A DNA stretch of 64,000 bases from Phocoena phocoena. Its lineage: Eukaryota; Chordata; Mammalia; Artiodactyla; Phocoenidae. Each line of letters starts with the position of its first letter. The stretch's first letter is position 1. Under the pieces are notes generated by a model. The model was not told the DNA's origin, ran no database searches, and was given only the letters and a program-made list of their open reading frames with translations. Positions 12,528 through 25,563 of this stretch are shown in pieces. The stretch spans positions 48,214,522-48,278,521 of the forward strand of contig NC_089232.1 in the NCBI RefSeq assembly GCF_963924675.1. Reading direction: 5' to 3'. The position numbers were made by a program, and so were the translations under genes.

Positions 12528-15500
12528 AAAGAAGGACACTACATAATGATCAAAGGATCAATCCAAGAAGAAGATATAACAATTGTAAAAATTTATGCAC
12601 CCAACACAGGAGCACCTCAATACATAAGGCAAACGCTAACAGCCATAAAAGGGGAAATCGGCAGTAACACAATCGGAGTAGGGGACTTTGACACCCCACT
12701 TTCACCAATGGACAGATCATCCAAAATGAAAATAAATAAGGAAACAGAAGCTTTAAATGGTACATTAAACAAGATGGACTAAATTGATATTTATAGGACA
12801 TTCCATCCAAAAACAACAGGATACACTTTCTTCTCAAGGGCTCATGGAACATTCTCCAGGATAGAGCATATCTTGGGTCACAAATCAAGCCTTGGTAAAT
12901 TTAAGAAAATTGAAATCATATTAAGTATCTTTTCCAGCCACAACGCTATGAAAGATATCAATTACAGGAAAAAAAAACTGTAAAAAGTACAAACACATGA
13001 AGGCTAAACAGTACACTACTAAATAACCAAGAGATCACTGAAGAAATCAAAGAGGAAATTAAAATATACCTAGAAACAAATGGCAATGAAAACACGATAA
13101 CCCAAAACCTATGGGGTGCAGCAAAAGCAGTTCTAAGGGGGAAGTTTATAGCAATCCAATCCTACCTCAAGAAACAAGAAACAACTCAAATAAACAACCT
13201 AACCTTACACCTAAAGCAATTACAGAAAGAAAGACAAAAAAAACCCAAAGTTAGCAGAAGGAAAAAGTCATAAAGATCAGATCAGAAATAAATGAAAAAG
13301 AAATGAAGGAAATAACAGCAAAGATCAATAAAACTAAAAGCTGGTTCTTTGAGAAGGTAAACAAAACAAATAAACCATTAGCCAGACTCATCAAGAAAAA
13401 AAGGGAGAAGACTCAAATCAATAGAATTAGAAATGAAAAAGGAGAAGTAACAATTGACACTGCAGAAATAAAATGCCAATAAAATGGACAACCTGAAAGA
13501 AATGGACAAATTCTTAAAAAAGCACAACCTTCTGAGACTGAACCAGGAAGAAATAGAAAATATAAACAGACCAATCACAAGCACTGAAATTGAAACTGTG
13601 GTTAAAAATTTTCCAACAAATTAAAGCCCAGGACCAGATGGCCTCACAGGTGAATTCTATCAAACGTTTAGAGAAGAGCTAACACCTACCCTTCTCAAAC
13701 TCTTCCAAAATATAGCAGAGGGAGGAACACTCCCAAACTCATTCTACAAGGCCATCACCCTGATACCAAAACCATACAAAGATGTCACAAAAAAAAGAAA
13801 ACTGCAGGCCAGTATTTCTTTTCTCAATAGATGCAAAAATCCTCGACAAAATACCAGCAAACAGAATCCAGCAGCACATTAAAAGGATCATCCACCATGA
13901 GCAAGTGGGGTTTATCCAAGGAATGCAAGGATTCTTCAGTATATGCAATTCAATCAATCTGATAAACCATGTTAACAAATTGAAGGAGAAAAAACATATG
14001 ATCATCTCAATAGATGCAGAAAAAGCTTTCGAAAAAATTCAACACCGATTTATGATTAAAACCCTCCAGAAAGTAGGCATAGAGGGAACTTACCTCAACA
14101 TAATAAAGGCCATATATGACAAACCCACAGCCAATGTTGATCTCAATGGTGAAAAACTGAAACCATTTCCACTAAGATCAGGGACAAGACAAGGTTGCCC
14201 ACTCTCACCACTATTATTCAACATAGTTTTGGAAGTTTTAACCACAGCAATTAGAGAAGAAAAAGAAAGAAAAGGAATCCAAATCAGAAAACAAGAAGTT
14301 AAACTGTCACTGTTTGCAGAGGATATGATACTATACATAGCAGATCCTAAAGATGCTACCAGAAAACTACTAGAGCTAATCAATGAATTTGGTAAAGTAG
14401 AAGGTTACAAAATTGATGCACAGAAATCTCTTGCATTCCTATACATTAATGATGAAAAATCTGAAAGAGAAATTAAGAAAACACTCCCATTTACCATTGC
14501 AACAAAAAGAATAAAATACCTAGGAATAAACCTACTTAAGGAGACAAAAGATCTGTATGCAGAAAACTGTAAGACACTGATGAAAGAAATTAAAGATGAT
14601 TCAAACAAATGGAGAGATATACCATGTTCTTGGATTGGAAGAATCAATATTGTGAAAATGACTATACTACCCAAAGCAATCTACAAATTCAATGCAATCC
14701 CTATCAAATTGCCAATGGCATTTTTTACAGAACTAGAACAAAAATCTTAAAATTTGTATGGAAACACAAAAGACCCCGAATAGCCAAAGCAATCTTAAGA
14801 AAGAAAAACGGAGCTGGAAGAATCAGCCTTCCTGACTTCAGACTATACTACAGAGCTACAGTAATGAAGACAGTATGGTACTGGCACAAAAACAGAAAGA
14901 TAGATCAATGGAACAGGATAGAAAGCCCAGAGATAAATCCACACACATATGGTCACCTTATCTTTGATAAAGGAAGCAAGAATATACAATGGAGAAAAGA
15001 CAGCCTCTTCAATAAGTGGTGCTAGGAAAATTGGACAGCTACATGTAAACAAATGAAATTAGAACATTCCCTAACACCACACACAAAAATAAACTCAAAA
15101 TGGATTAGAGACCTAAATGTAAGGCCAGATACTATAAAGCTCTTAGAGGAAAACATAGGCAGAACACTCTATGACATAAATCACAGCAAGATCCTTTTTG
15201 ACCCACCTCGTAGAGAAATGGAAATAAAAACAAAAATAAACAAATGGGACCGAATGAAACTTAAAAGCTTTTGCACAGCAAAGGAAACCATAAGCAAGAT
15301 GAAAAGACAACCCTCAGAAGGGGAGAAAATATTTGCAAATGAAGCAACTGAGAAAAGACTAATCTCCAAAATATACAGGCAGCTCATGCAGCTCAATATC
15401 AAAAAAAGAAACAACCCAATCCCAAAATGGGCAGAAGACCGAAATAGACATTTCTCCAAAGAAGATACACAGATTGTCAACAAACACATGAAAGGATGCT

Positions 15501-16035
15501 CAGCATCACTAATCATTAGAGAAATGCAAATCAAAGCTACAATGAGCTATCACCTCACACCAGTCAGAATGGCCATCATCAAAAAATCTAGAAACAATAA
15601 ATGCTGGAGAGGGTGTGGAGAAAAGGGAACCCTCTTGCATTGTTGGTGGGAATGTAAATTGATACAGCTACTATGGAGAACACTATGGGGGTTCCTTAAA
15701 AAACTAAAAATAGAACTACCATACGACTCAGCAATCCCACTACTGGGCATATACCCTGAGAAAACCATAATTCAAAAAGAGTCATGTACCACAATGCCCA
15801 TTGCAGCTCTGTTTACAATAGCCAGGACATGGCAAGCAACTGAAGTGTCCATCGACAGATGAATGGATATAGAAGATGTGGCACGTAAATACAATGGGGT
15901 ATTACTCAGCCATAAAAAGAAGCGAAATTGAGTTTTTTGTAGTGAGCTGGATGGACCTAGAGACTGTCATACAGAGTGAAGTAAGTCAGAAAGAGAAAAA
16001 CAAATACCATATGCTAACACATACATATGGAATCC
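12528..16035 (+). mobile_element. Truncated, decayed LINE-1 (ORF2 only)
   Basis: The element begins inside the ORF2 endonuclease, so it lacks the 5'UTR, ORF1 and the endonuclease N-terminus. It runs through the reverse transcriptase to the ORF2 C-terminus. It stops about where the 3'UTR should begin, with no L1 3'UTR, poly(A) tail or target-site duplication: a SINE on the opposite strand abuts at 16036. Compared with the other L1 in this window it has an internal loss of a few tens of bases near 13472. It cannot move on its own. Confidence 0.95.
12546..16035 (+). pseudogene. LINE-1 ORF2 remnant (endonuclease, RT, Cys-rich end)
   Basis: In life ORF2p nicks target DNA and reverse-transcribes L1 RNA. 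Here the frame is broken into pieces: 12546-12782 (end of the endonuclease, with GDFD where GDFN is usual), 13782-14750 and 14609-15025 (reverse transcriptase), 15053-15862 (C-terminal region) and 15876 onward. In the piece from 13782 the RT catalytic box reads FAED, not FADD, so a catalytic aspartate is lost. The piece from 15053 keeps the Cys-rich knuckle pattern [18 protein letters not shown]. Frameshifts and stops between pieces make it non-functional. It is homologous to the minus-strand L1s at 31-42 kb. Confidence 0.93.
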
Positions 16036-16239
16036 TTTTTTTTTTTTGCGGTAGGCGGGCCTCTCACTGTTGTGGCCTCTCCCGTTGCGGAGCACAGGCT
16101 CCGGACGTGCAGGCTTAGCGGCCATGGCTCACAGGCACAGCTGCTCCGCGGCATGTGGGAACTTCCCAGACCGGGGCACAAATCCGTGTCCCCTGCATTG
16201 GCAGGCGGAGTCTCAGCCACTGCGCCACCAGGGAAGCCC
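16036..16239 (-). mobile_element. CHR-2-type SINE abutting a broken L1
   Basis: A full-length minus-strand SINE: the T-run at 16036-16047 is its A-tail and 'gggaagccc' at 16231-16239 is its 5' end. The left flank (L1 sequence ending 'atatggaatcc') does not match the right flank ('tccaattagttttttaataa'), so no target-site duplication is visible. The right flank does contain an L1-endonuclease-like T-run followed by AA. See the finding on an associated deletion. Confidence 0.9.
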
Positions 16240-16249
16240 TCCAATTAGT

Positions 16250-17230
16250 TTTTTAATAAATATTTCCTGGGCATGCAGTAGGTGCCAAGCACCATGGTAA
16301 GACGTGAGCATCTAGTAATGAGCAAAGCCAGACATATAGTTCCTGACCTCTTTGATATTCTTGTAGGGAGAAAGACACTCACTAGGTAATTCCACAAACA
16401 AATCTAAAATTGCAACCACTTCAGGCAGTTAGGAAGGAGAGAAACACGGAGTTCTAGGAGTCTCTCCTGGTCAGATTTGGCCTAGTCAAAGGCTCTTAGA
16501 AAAATTTTCCAAGAAATCGCATTGTGGCTGAATTGTAAGGGTGATTGGATGTGAGCCAGGTTAAGAGAGAACAAAAGATGTTCCATGTAGAGAAAAATAG
16601 CATGTTCGAATGTCCTGTAGTAGGACAGAGGAGGGAGAATGCAAGTGAAAGACCATTGTAGCTGGATTAGTACAGGGAGCAGGGAGAGAGAGGTTTGAAA
16701 TGAGACTGAATTTTGTTTCCAGAACAAGCCAAGTCCTCTAGGTCATTTAAAGTGTTTTGTTTTTATTCTAAAATAGCAAAGAAACACTATTTAAGGTTTT
16801 ATGAAGAGCTAATATGATCAAATTTGTTTTCACAGATTAGAGGGTATTTGGATTGGCCATTTGACAGCCTGTTAGGAAGATGTTGCAGTAGTTCCTATTA
16901 TAATGTCTTGGACTTGGACGGGGAGGTGGTGAAGATAGAAAGCTGTCAGTATATTCAGCTACATAGAATGAAGTAGAGGGAGATATCAAGAATAAGAGCT
17001 GAGGTACCTTGTGGTCATATAAGGTAAGTGACAAATAGGCAGTTGAATGCATGGATCTGGACCTGAGAAAAGAGATCTATACTGGGGTAATGTATATGTT
17101 AGTCATCTGGGTGTAGGCACTAACTGAGGGACATGGCATAGAAGAGGTAAAGGGAATTATTGGGTTGTTAACAAGACCGGGTTATTTTTAGGTAGGGCAA
17201 TGAAAAGACAAAGACTAGAGTGTTACTAAA
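16250..17230 (-). repeat. Old LINE-2-like sequence, antisense
   Basis: The stretch opens with 'aataaatatttcctgggcat', like the complement of a LINE-2/MIR 3' end. It continues with purine-rich segments such as 'aggcagttaggaaggagag' and 'cctgttaggaagatgttgcagtag', a pattern I associate with old antisense LINE-2 in mammals. It is strongly decayed and the family call is tentative. Confidence 0.4.
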
Positions 17231-17962
17231 ATTAGAGATTGGGATATCTTAGCCGATTATGGAATATACTAAGCTCGTATTTTATAGTCATTTATTGAAA
17301 TTTAGCAAACATTCCCCAAATTTCTAGTGGCTTGTAGAAGAGTTAGGGGTACAACGGGAGAGACTTGCATAGAATGTTAGTGTAATTGAATCTAATGCCC
17401 TTTCTGAATCCAAAAAATAGTGACTTAGTCTCTCTCTGTCGCTCTTTTGCATGTGCACGTTCTTCAGCAACTTTAAAAAATATTATTAAATAAACAAGAG
17501 TCAAATATGTGGGTCATTTCTAAAGTCTCTAGGACTGTATGTTGTGTGTACTTCACTCATGTTTCCATCTCATTATTCTTATTTTCCCTTTTTCCTATAT
17601 TCTTGGTTAATTTAATAAACTTTCAAATTTATTTTTTTCTGTTGCTATTTTCTGTCCATATTTGTTAGCCATAAAGTGAATTATAAAGATAATTTTTTGA
17701 AACATAATTGAATATAAATAAATGAAAATATAAAATCTGTAAATACTCATTTGGTGAAATTTTCCCTAAATATTTTACAAATGTACCAGAAAGGTATATA
17801 TGTCTTGGCATCTTTCTCCTAGTGAATTTTTATTTAAGATTGGTAATAAGAGAAAAGCAAAGACTATAAATTCTTAAGAATTTAAATTCTACCTTTTTCT
17901 TTAAGCTTTTAAGTTTAATAAGAATAGGCTAACATCACTCCAAAGGCCAAATGGAAATAGTT
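17231..17962. other. Unassigned AT-rich sequence
   Basis: No gene or named repeat was recognised. Confidence 0.5.
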
Positions 17963-17978
17963 TAAAAAGTAGAATATC

Positions 17979-18181
17979 GGGCATCCCTGGTGACACAGTG
18001 GTTGAGAGTCCGCCTGCCGATGCAGGGGACGTGAGTTCGTGTCCCGGTCGGGGAAGATCCCACATGCCACGGAGTGGCTAGGCCCGTGAGCCATGGCCGC
18101 TGAGCCTGCGTGTCCGGAACCTGTGCTCCGCAACGGAAGAGGCCACAACAATGAGAGGCCCGCGTACCACAAAAAAAAAAA
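17979..18181 (+). mobile_element. CHR-2-type tRNA-derived SINE
   Basis: It starts 'gggcatccctggtgacacag' and ends in a pure A-tail. The duplication 'aaaaagtagaatatc' lies at 17964-17978 and 18182-18196 with no mismatch. Several C-to-T or G-to-A changes at CpG sites fit methylation-driven decay since insertion. Confidence 0.93.
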
Positions 18182-18479
18182 AAAAAGTAGAATATCTTCC
18201 AACACATCCTTCACTTTGAAGTGCATTTTTTAAAGGAAAGTGTGTACATAGATATCTTTAACCAAATAACTGGTCTAGATGCATATTAAAAGGCTGGTCT
18301 TTCAACTAGTTATCATTCGTTGACATTTGGATGTGTTGAAGTCCTGTTTATTTCACTTTCTGTTCTCTAGATTTATTTGCTTGAAATAATTTAGTAGTGA
18401 AATATATACTTGCATACTTTGAAATGTGTCTGTTCTGCCTTTTTAGCCAACAGAATAGACAGGAGTTTTGTTGTTTTGG

Positions 18480-18481
<2 letters not shown>

Positions 18482-18525
<44 letters not shown>
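18482..18525. repeat. (GT)n microsatellite
   Basis: About 22 uninterrupted GT units, followed by a T-run at 18533-18544. Confidence 0.95.
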
Positions 18526-18528
<3 letters not shown>

Positions 18529-18544
18529 GTTTGTTTTTTTTTTT

Positions 18545-19029
18545 CCTGGTGAAAAATATTTTAAGTTATAGGTATACTGCCAGCAAAAAGCATTTCTCCA
18601 CCGCTCATTTGTTATACAGAGCCTGCCAGAGTGAATTGAGGGCCTTGTGTGAGCAGGCAGTGGACCTTTGAGCCAGGTGCTTGTTCTCAATCCTTTTTTA
18701 TGATATTTGATGGTTCATTAGAATTCTGTCTTCACACCTAGCAAAACAGAAAGTAAGCATAAATATGATGTTTATTGTCAGAGGGAAAAAAAGCAGTAAA
18801 ACACTTAGGGCTGTTGAAGTTTCATCTTAGTCATTTTATCTTGAAATGATGACTTGCCCTTGTTTTATTCTGAATTCACATTTACCAGTGTAAATGCATT
18901 AGCCATCCAGTGGTACTGAGGAAGAGAGGCACTACCAGGATGCAACATTCTATGCTCCTCAGAAAAGTGCTTCTTTTTGAACTAAGAATTTGCTGGAGAT
19001 TAGGGTCAAAGTGAAAGATTTAGGGGAGG
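18545..19029. other. Unassigned sequence
   Basis: Nothing recognised. Confidence 0.5.
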
Positions 19030-19240
19030 GTTTTGAAGACTGACATTTTGATCCAGTTAACACTTTGTCCTGGGGGCTTGTTCTATGTATTGTAGGATGT
19101 TTAGCAGCATCCCTTTCCTCTATTCACTATATACCAGTAGCACCCCTCCCCTTACTTGTGACAACCAAAAATGTCTCTAGACATTGCCAAATGTCCTCTG
19201 GTAGGAGGGCAAAATTGCTCCTAACTTACAACCCTTGACT
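19030..19240 (-). repeat. MER20-like DNA transposon fossil
   Basis: The plus strand carries 'gtaggatgtttagcagcatc', 'accagtagcaccc' and 'acaaccaaaaatgtctctag', in the order expected for the complement of MER20. MER20 is a short non-autonomous hAT element of eutherian mammals. The copy is diverged but recognisable end to end. Confidence 0.8.
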
Positions 19241-21510
19241 TCAGGTAATTTATGAATAAGTTTTAGTAGTTAAAACACATGAAAAGCTACGATACATAAA
19301 CATCTCAGAAGTACACCCCCACACACACACACATACATGCAAACATGAAAAAAATACAGTTCTTAGGTAGTTAAAGCATTTTAAAAATATGTTATACCAT
19401 TATCTTAAAATAAGAATAAAAACAGCACCTTTGCTAGTTCAATCCAATTTCCATTCTTAGAAATATTTTGTAAACCATTGACTAAACCTGCTGAAAATTG
19501 ATTTCCTTTAATCTAACCTATTTTTAATGTTTGATTATTATCACAACTGTATTATCAATATTAATCTTCTCTAAAGATTAGCAAATTCTGAATTCACATT
19601 GGTATCTTTATCCAACAGTTGATTCTGGTAGTCTGATAAAAATAATAAATCATGACTATATTTACTTTTGCACTTGTTAAGGGCAATTATATTATCTATT
19701 TAAAGAAATAAAACCTTACAGGGAAACAGAATAGTCTGCAGAGATAACTAATATTTATTTATCACTATTGGATTGGCCGTTAATCACTTAATGTTCATTT
19801 CTCATCTCAAATGAAGCAATCGTTAGGCAAATTTTTGGGGTTTTGTCTTCTTTCATTTGTTATAATATAAAATAAACATAAATTAAATAATTTAAGCAAA
19901 ATTTTGGGTCAGTCTGTGATTTGGGCAATAAAAATAAATTATTTCCCAATTTTTACTTTGTTTCGTTTTTCAATTAATTTGTCCAATTAAATTTGATTTT
20001 TCTATAAGTGTACTAGTCCATTGCCTCGCAACATTACAAAGTTTTGATTCAATCAACAGTAAAAACAGGTTTCATTCTACACAGATGTTTCCCTATTGCA
20101 TCATCTAAAGCACTGGAATGTTAAATGTTTATTTAAAGTATGATTAACAAAGGCTTTCCCCTCATTCAGTATTTCACTCAGTGAATGACAGGACAGTTAT
20201 ATTAATAATTCTATTCCTGAGGTAGCTTGCTATATTTTTAGTTATGAATAACAAATAAGTGTCTTGTTTGAGGGTAGTGGCCCCACTGGAATCTGAGCTA
20301 CTTGATGTAATCGTACATAAATCTTTGATTGTGAATCAGAAAATAGGATCCTGTGTACTAGGAGAAAATCTACTGAGATCAGACTTTCTGTTTTTATGCT
20401 CAGCTTCGTGCTTCTATGTTTTTAGTTTAATTTGGAATATCATGGGTCAAGAGATGAGCTCTGTAGAGATGAAAAATAGGCATGAAAGCATTATAGTACA
20501 TGGAAGTGGTAGATAGTAACAAGGAACAAAACTGTGTATTGCACCTACGTAGGTAATCTTTACTTGAGTCTTTTCTATACTTTCTTGAGAGGCAGGTTTA
20601 AAAGAAAATCAAAATCAAATTAGTTTGACTCTATATTGCCCTAAATCTAAGAGGTTTGACTAAATAGCTCTCCCTCAATAAAACATATGTACAGTAATCT
20701 TGTAAGTACACATTTATCTGTAATTCTAAACAGGTGTAAAATTTGAAAAAGAAAACATAATCTAAATATTCTAGGCCTCACTCAGTAAAAGTACAGATTG
20801 TGTTGCTTTGCTCCCTTATTACTGTGATCCTGGCGATGTTCATTACTACTGCTCTTTTTAGTAGCTGATCACTGACTTCAGGCCTTGTCTGAAGTGTTTC
20901 TATTCTAATAGTAATTATGATGCTCAATTACTGGCTGAAAACATTGAGTTAGGAACAGTACATTCCCAGAAATTTATTTTCTTTCCTTTCCTGCAGTTGA
21001 TTCCTTTCTTTTCATGTTCCTTATTTTTTCTTTTCATTCCAGGAAGAAGAACATTCCATTTTTTCATGACTATATGTATATTCATTTAAGAATACAAAAA
21101 AATCAATTGTATTTTCAAATATTCACTTTTCTACTTCATTATAGGTAGAGAAAGTACATGTGATTGTATAGCCAGCCTGAAAGGTCACATACATATGTGC
21201 ATGATACTGACATATTTTTAAGAAAATATGAAGTACTTAAAGGTCACACTTAACTTTTATGACCCAGATAGAGGCAGACATTTCCAATAAGATTCAAATT
21301 AGCCTTTTCTCTGACAGTAACAGCACACAGACCAGACATAAAATAAAGAGCTTGGCCCATCAGGCCAGCAGCCAAAATAAAACAAGGCACCCTGAGTTAA
21401 ATCAAACAACTGGGTAGAAGAATTTTAATATAAAATGGTAAAGGCCTTGGTTGCATCATTTACTTTAGTTTTTATAATGCTGTATATTGATTTTCTATAT
21501 ATTTATAGCT
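19241..21510. other. Unassigned AT-rich sequence
   Basis: A short CA-rich tract lies at 19316-19338. No gene or other repeat was recognised. The frame at 20259-20516 has no visible domain. Confidence 0.5.
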
Positions 21511-21514
21511 GTGG

Positions 21515-21725
21515 AAGTGTTCTCTAATTTAGTTGTGCAGTCACCTAGGGAGTTTCTCTGTAATGGAGAATCCTTGGGTTCCACTCCCAGAGATTCTGAT
21601 ACAAGAGATCAGAGGTGGGTTCTGGGAATGTGCACTTTTAACACACCTAGGGTGATGCTGATAGGAGTTATCCCTGTTAACCCTCAGGCACACTTTGTGA
21701 ACTGCCAACCACCACTCTAGGTGAT
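21515..21725 (+). repeat. MER5-like hAT fossil
   Basis: It shows 'cagtcacctagggag', 'ccactcccagagattctgat' and 'ctagggtgatgctgatagg', the MER5A/B pattern (a non-autonomous hAT-Charlie element). Confidence 0.7.
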
Positions 21726-22309
21726 TGGCACTTTTGGTCTCACCAAGGTCTCAGTTAGGTAGCTCAACCGTTCCCTTCCTCACTCTATTCCTTCATCTCC
21801 CTGACCACATCTGCTCGAACTCTGATTTCAAAATCTGTATTTACCAAGACTATTTCCCCGAATTTAGTCGTTTATGTAAGTGCTTTCAAAAATCCAAGCA
21901 ACTAACCTATAAAAGCATAATCAGAATATAACTTGTTTTTAACTTGGGAACTTCCTGTTCAATTTTTGTAGCAAATTCAATAATTCTAAGTATTTTAAAA
22001 AGTCACCCCAGTTCTTAATTCATCGCAGTGTTTTATTTCATTTTCCTATCATCTTTATTTGAGTTGATGTATGTTTGTTTTTATATGGGAGGAAAAATAT
22101 GGATTATGTGAAAGTAATTACCAAAGTTTAATTTCATGGCTGTTTCTTAAAAGCATAAGTTAACTACTGTTGGGGTTATTGCAAAGATTGAGGAACAAGG
22201 CCAGAAATCAAAATCAGAGACTGAAGGAAGTTGTAATGAATAATTTGTCTGAGTTATAGTCAAGAAGGAAGTGAAATGTCTCAGAGAGAATGCAAACACA
22301 GTAAGAGAG
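21726..22309. other. Unassigned sequence
   Basis: No gene or repeat was recognised. Confidence 0.5.
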
Positions 22310-22320
22310 ATAAGGGAAAT

Positions 22321-22527
22321 TTTTTTTCTTTTTCCTGGTACACGGGCCTCTCACTGTTGTGGCCTCTTGCATTGCAGAGCACAGGCCCCGGACGCGCAGG
22401 CTCAGCGGCCATGGCTCACGGGCCCAGCCGCTCTGCGGCATGTGGGATCTTCCCGGACCGGGGCACGAACCCGCGTCCCCTGCATCGGCAGGCAGACTCT
22501 CAACCACTGTGCCACCAGGGAAGCCCC
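22321..22527 (-). mobile_element. CHR-2-type tRNA-derived SINE
   Basis: A full minus-strand copy; the T-rich run at its left is the A-tail. The duplication 'ataagggaaa' lies at 22310-22319 and 22529-22538. The longest frames around it (to 179 codons) cross both SINE and flank and are chance read-through. Confidence 0.92.
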
Positions 22528-22539
22528 AATAAGGGAAAA

Positions 22540-23674
22540 TTTTGAAGTCAAAGTAGAAGAAAAACAAATAACCATAGACCAACACAATCCACCACAGTAA
22601 ATTACATACCATCTGAGAGATGCAAGGAGTCTCCTTTTGTTCTGTTTTGAAGTTCATACTGGTCAACAGGCAGATAATGAGAGAAGGTGGGAAAGAGCTT
22701 TCGTCTCCTGACTGACTAGGTATGGAAAAGAAGCTTCTTTCAGACAAAGACACGGTCTGAGAAATCTTGTTGAAGTTATGTTTGATTCCTTTTTATACTA
22801 TAATAGATAGTCTCTAGAGGCATGATATTTTATTGTGACTCTAATGACTCTTGGTTGAAACTGACAATATTGATGTTATTTCACCATTCCAGTCAGACTG
22901 ACAATAGTTAATTAAAAAAAACATAGTTCATAAGAATCTTCCCAAAGTGATACATAAAAGCCACGTCTCTCAGTTGAGAAAAAGGAACTTGTTTCAGCAG
23001 AACACTGGCAAGATCATCTTCTTGGAGAGTTATGTTATAAAATGTGAACAAACTTCTTCGGTGTCATCTTTGAATACTGGCCTGTGTTTCTATTAATACT
23101 ATGTAAATGTTATGGAAATAGAACATGCTGGATGCTTCATCTGTCTCAGAGAGTGGTTGGAAGATGACGAAGGAAGAGAGAAGAACTGCTTTAGTTAAGA
23201 CAGTAAAGAAAGGATGAAATCTCACTCAGCAGCAGCCCGTGGGTAATGAACTTGGGCATCTCTGTCATGCACAAGGAGGCATTGTGTGAATGTGAGGGAT
23301 GGATCGACAGGCTCAGAAAAGAACAGAAATGTTGAGCCTTGCTTTCAAAACCAAGTCTTAAGAGAATTGTGAGTCTGAAGCAGACAGACAGGCTGATGAA
23401 TAGAGTTGTCAGGGAGAATGTGAAGCAAGAGTGAACTTGGGTGATGCGAGATAACAACTTTCCACATTCCTTTGGGGATGCTGCTCTTTAGGCTGATGAA
23501 GGGGGTGAGAAGTGCTGATAGATTTTAAAAGAGAGGCCTGAAGACAAGTGGAGCAAATCATAGAGGACAACTGGGAAGCATTCATTCATTATTTTCCATA
23601 TCATTTGGAATTGCCATATCACTTTCCCTCAGAAGACCAAAAGCTTCTTTGCAGAAGTAGACTAGTATAATCTA
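22540..23674. other. Unassigned sequence
   Basis: No gene or named repeat was recognised. Confidence 0.5.
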
Positions 23675-23925
23675 GCCCTGCAGTTAAGGCTGCAGGTCTG
23701 GAGTTAGGGTTCCTGGGTATAAATTCTGTCTTTATAGATTGTGATGCTTTCCCTATCTTTTAAAAAATTGTACATCTTAATTTCTGTGTTTTATTTTATA
23801 TTCTATGAATAACGATTTTACCAAAATTACAGTGTTGTATGGATCAAATGAGAAAAACTCTGTAAAGTGTGTAGTGCAGTGAGTGGCACAATAAAACCCC
23901 CAAATAAACATTAGCTATCTAGCTT
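23675..23925 (+). repeat. MIR-like SINE fragment
   Basis: It has MIR-like blocks 'ggctgcaggtctggagttag' and 'gtatggatcaaatgag', and a 3' end 'agtgagtggcacaataaaa'. The central part is AT-rich and decayed. Confidence 0.5.
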
Positions 23926-24568
23926 AATTTCTGGACTAAGATTTCAGTTATAGATATCTTCCAGTTTTCAGATAATTTATAATCAAAGGAGAGACACCAT
24001 ACCAATAAAGACATAATTATTGACACTAGGAATTTTTTTTATATTAGTACAACATAAGAATGCATTTTCAAAAATTATTTGAGGGGAAAATAAGTAAGAA
24101 GTTATTATAGATTAGAGAGAGCATAATGCTCTCTCCTGTTGTGAAATGTGTTATAAGATTAGCAGTAAAAGAATGTTATTCTATAGATTTAAAAATAATT
24201 TAAAATATAGGTTTCACAATAGTATATAAGACTCTTCTAAAAATGATGGATGAAAATCACCTCTAGCATATGCTGTCCTCAGTGTTTTCAATAAAATGTT
24301 ATAAACCATGCATTCAGACCTCTTTGGGTCAGAATAAAGCAGAATTTAGTAAATATGCTAGCTCTATAGCTTTGAGGATACTTTTCTAAAACATACTAGC
24401 CCTTATTTTAATAAAACACCATTCCTTTAGTTGGTAGGTGGAAGTTGTGTTATTGAACGCAGAAATGCAGTAGGTAACCGGTATTGCTCTCTAGAACAAT
24501 GTTGCAAGTGCCCAGCTGACGTTTTGCTTTACGGGCTCTATATTTAGTAGGCAGCCATTGTCTTAACC
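23926..24568. other. Unassigned AT-rich sequence
   Basis: Nothing recognised. Confidence 0.5.
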
Positions 24569-24711
24569 TTTTATTTATTTATTTATCTATTTATTTTGGC
24601 CTTGTGGCTTGTGGGATCTTGGTTCCTCGAACAGGAATAAAACCCGGTTCTTCCCGGTTCCTCTGCAGTGAAAGCGCGGAGTCCTAACCACTGGACTACC
24701 AGGGAATTCCC
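24569..24711 (-). mobile_element. CHR-1-type (older) tRNA-derived SINE
   Basis: The minus strand begins 'gggaattccctggtagtcca', then 'gtggttaggactccgcgctt', the head of the older CHR-1-like cetartiodactyl SINE. Its tail is a (TTTA)n run on the plus strand at 24569-24597. It is shorter and more diverged than the CHR-2-type copies and has no clear target-site duplication. Confidence 0.85.
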
Positions 24712-25538
24712 TGTAGTCCAAGTCCAACACTAGGACTTGGTTTTCTGAAAAGTCATTTGTAGACAGAATTTTCAGGCTCTTTCTTAGTAGTGGAAGGACA
24801 CTGTGGGGCCTATACAGAAGTCTCTGTTCTGAACACGGGAACCAGGACTGCTGTATGTGGTTGTATGGTGCACTATGCCATCATGTCTAACACGATACCG
24901 TTTGTGTCATGGATATTGTTGATTTGTATGCTTATTACAACAATTTTAAGGAAGATGATAGTACAGAATCTGGTTCTAACACAATAAGAATAGATAAAAA
25001 TTTTCTAACAGATGGAAATAATAAGTCTTGATAAAGGGTAACCTTTTCCTAATTTGGAAAAACATACTCTATGGGTATGCAATAACTTTGACAGTAACTC
25101 AGAGGTTTGTCAATAGGACAGGGATTCCAGCTCACCTCAGTATTCTTCACCCCTCACCCCTCACTCCAGCCCATCTTTTTCTCTTCAAAGCCCTTTCTTC
25201 TCTCTCCTGATTCATGGAGTGCTAACTTTATTAACTCTGACACTGGAGCCAATATCTTCTTTTCCTATATTGACTTGGTAATAGATTTAATTAAAATATA
25301 AATCTTCTGAGTAGATAAGTCCTCATGGCACTTTATAAATGCTTTCATTTTCTTATTATGCTAATCAATAGATTTACTCTTGTATTTGAAAATCACTGTC
25401 AAGGTGTTAGTATTTTTAAGATTTATTTTCTTTAAATAAAGAGTGAACTATTGGGGATTATCATGATCAGTTTTTGATAGAGGGCACTTGGTAGAAGAAA
25501 AACAAGTAAAATTTATTTTTAGCTATAGGGAAGAAGGT
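24712..25538. other. Unassigned sequence
   Basis: Two short overlapping frames around 25028-25301 show no domain. Nothing was recognised. Confidence 0.5.
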
Positions 25539-25563
25539 TGTGTGTGTGTGTGTGTGTGTGTGT
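25539..25563. repeat. (GT)n microsatellite
   Basis: About twelve GT units. Confidence 0.95.

Noticed and set aside
22214..22753. 179-codon minus-strand frame
   Set aside because: Its middle is read through a CHR-2-type SINE and its ends lie in unrelated flank. No domain is seen.
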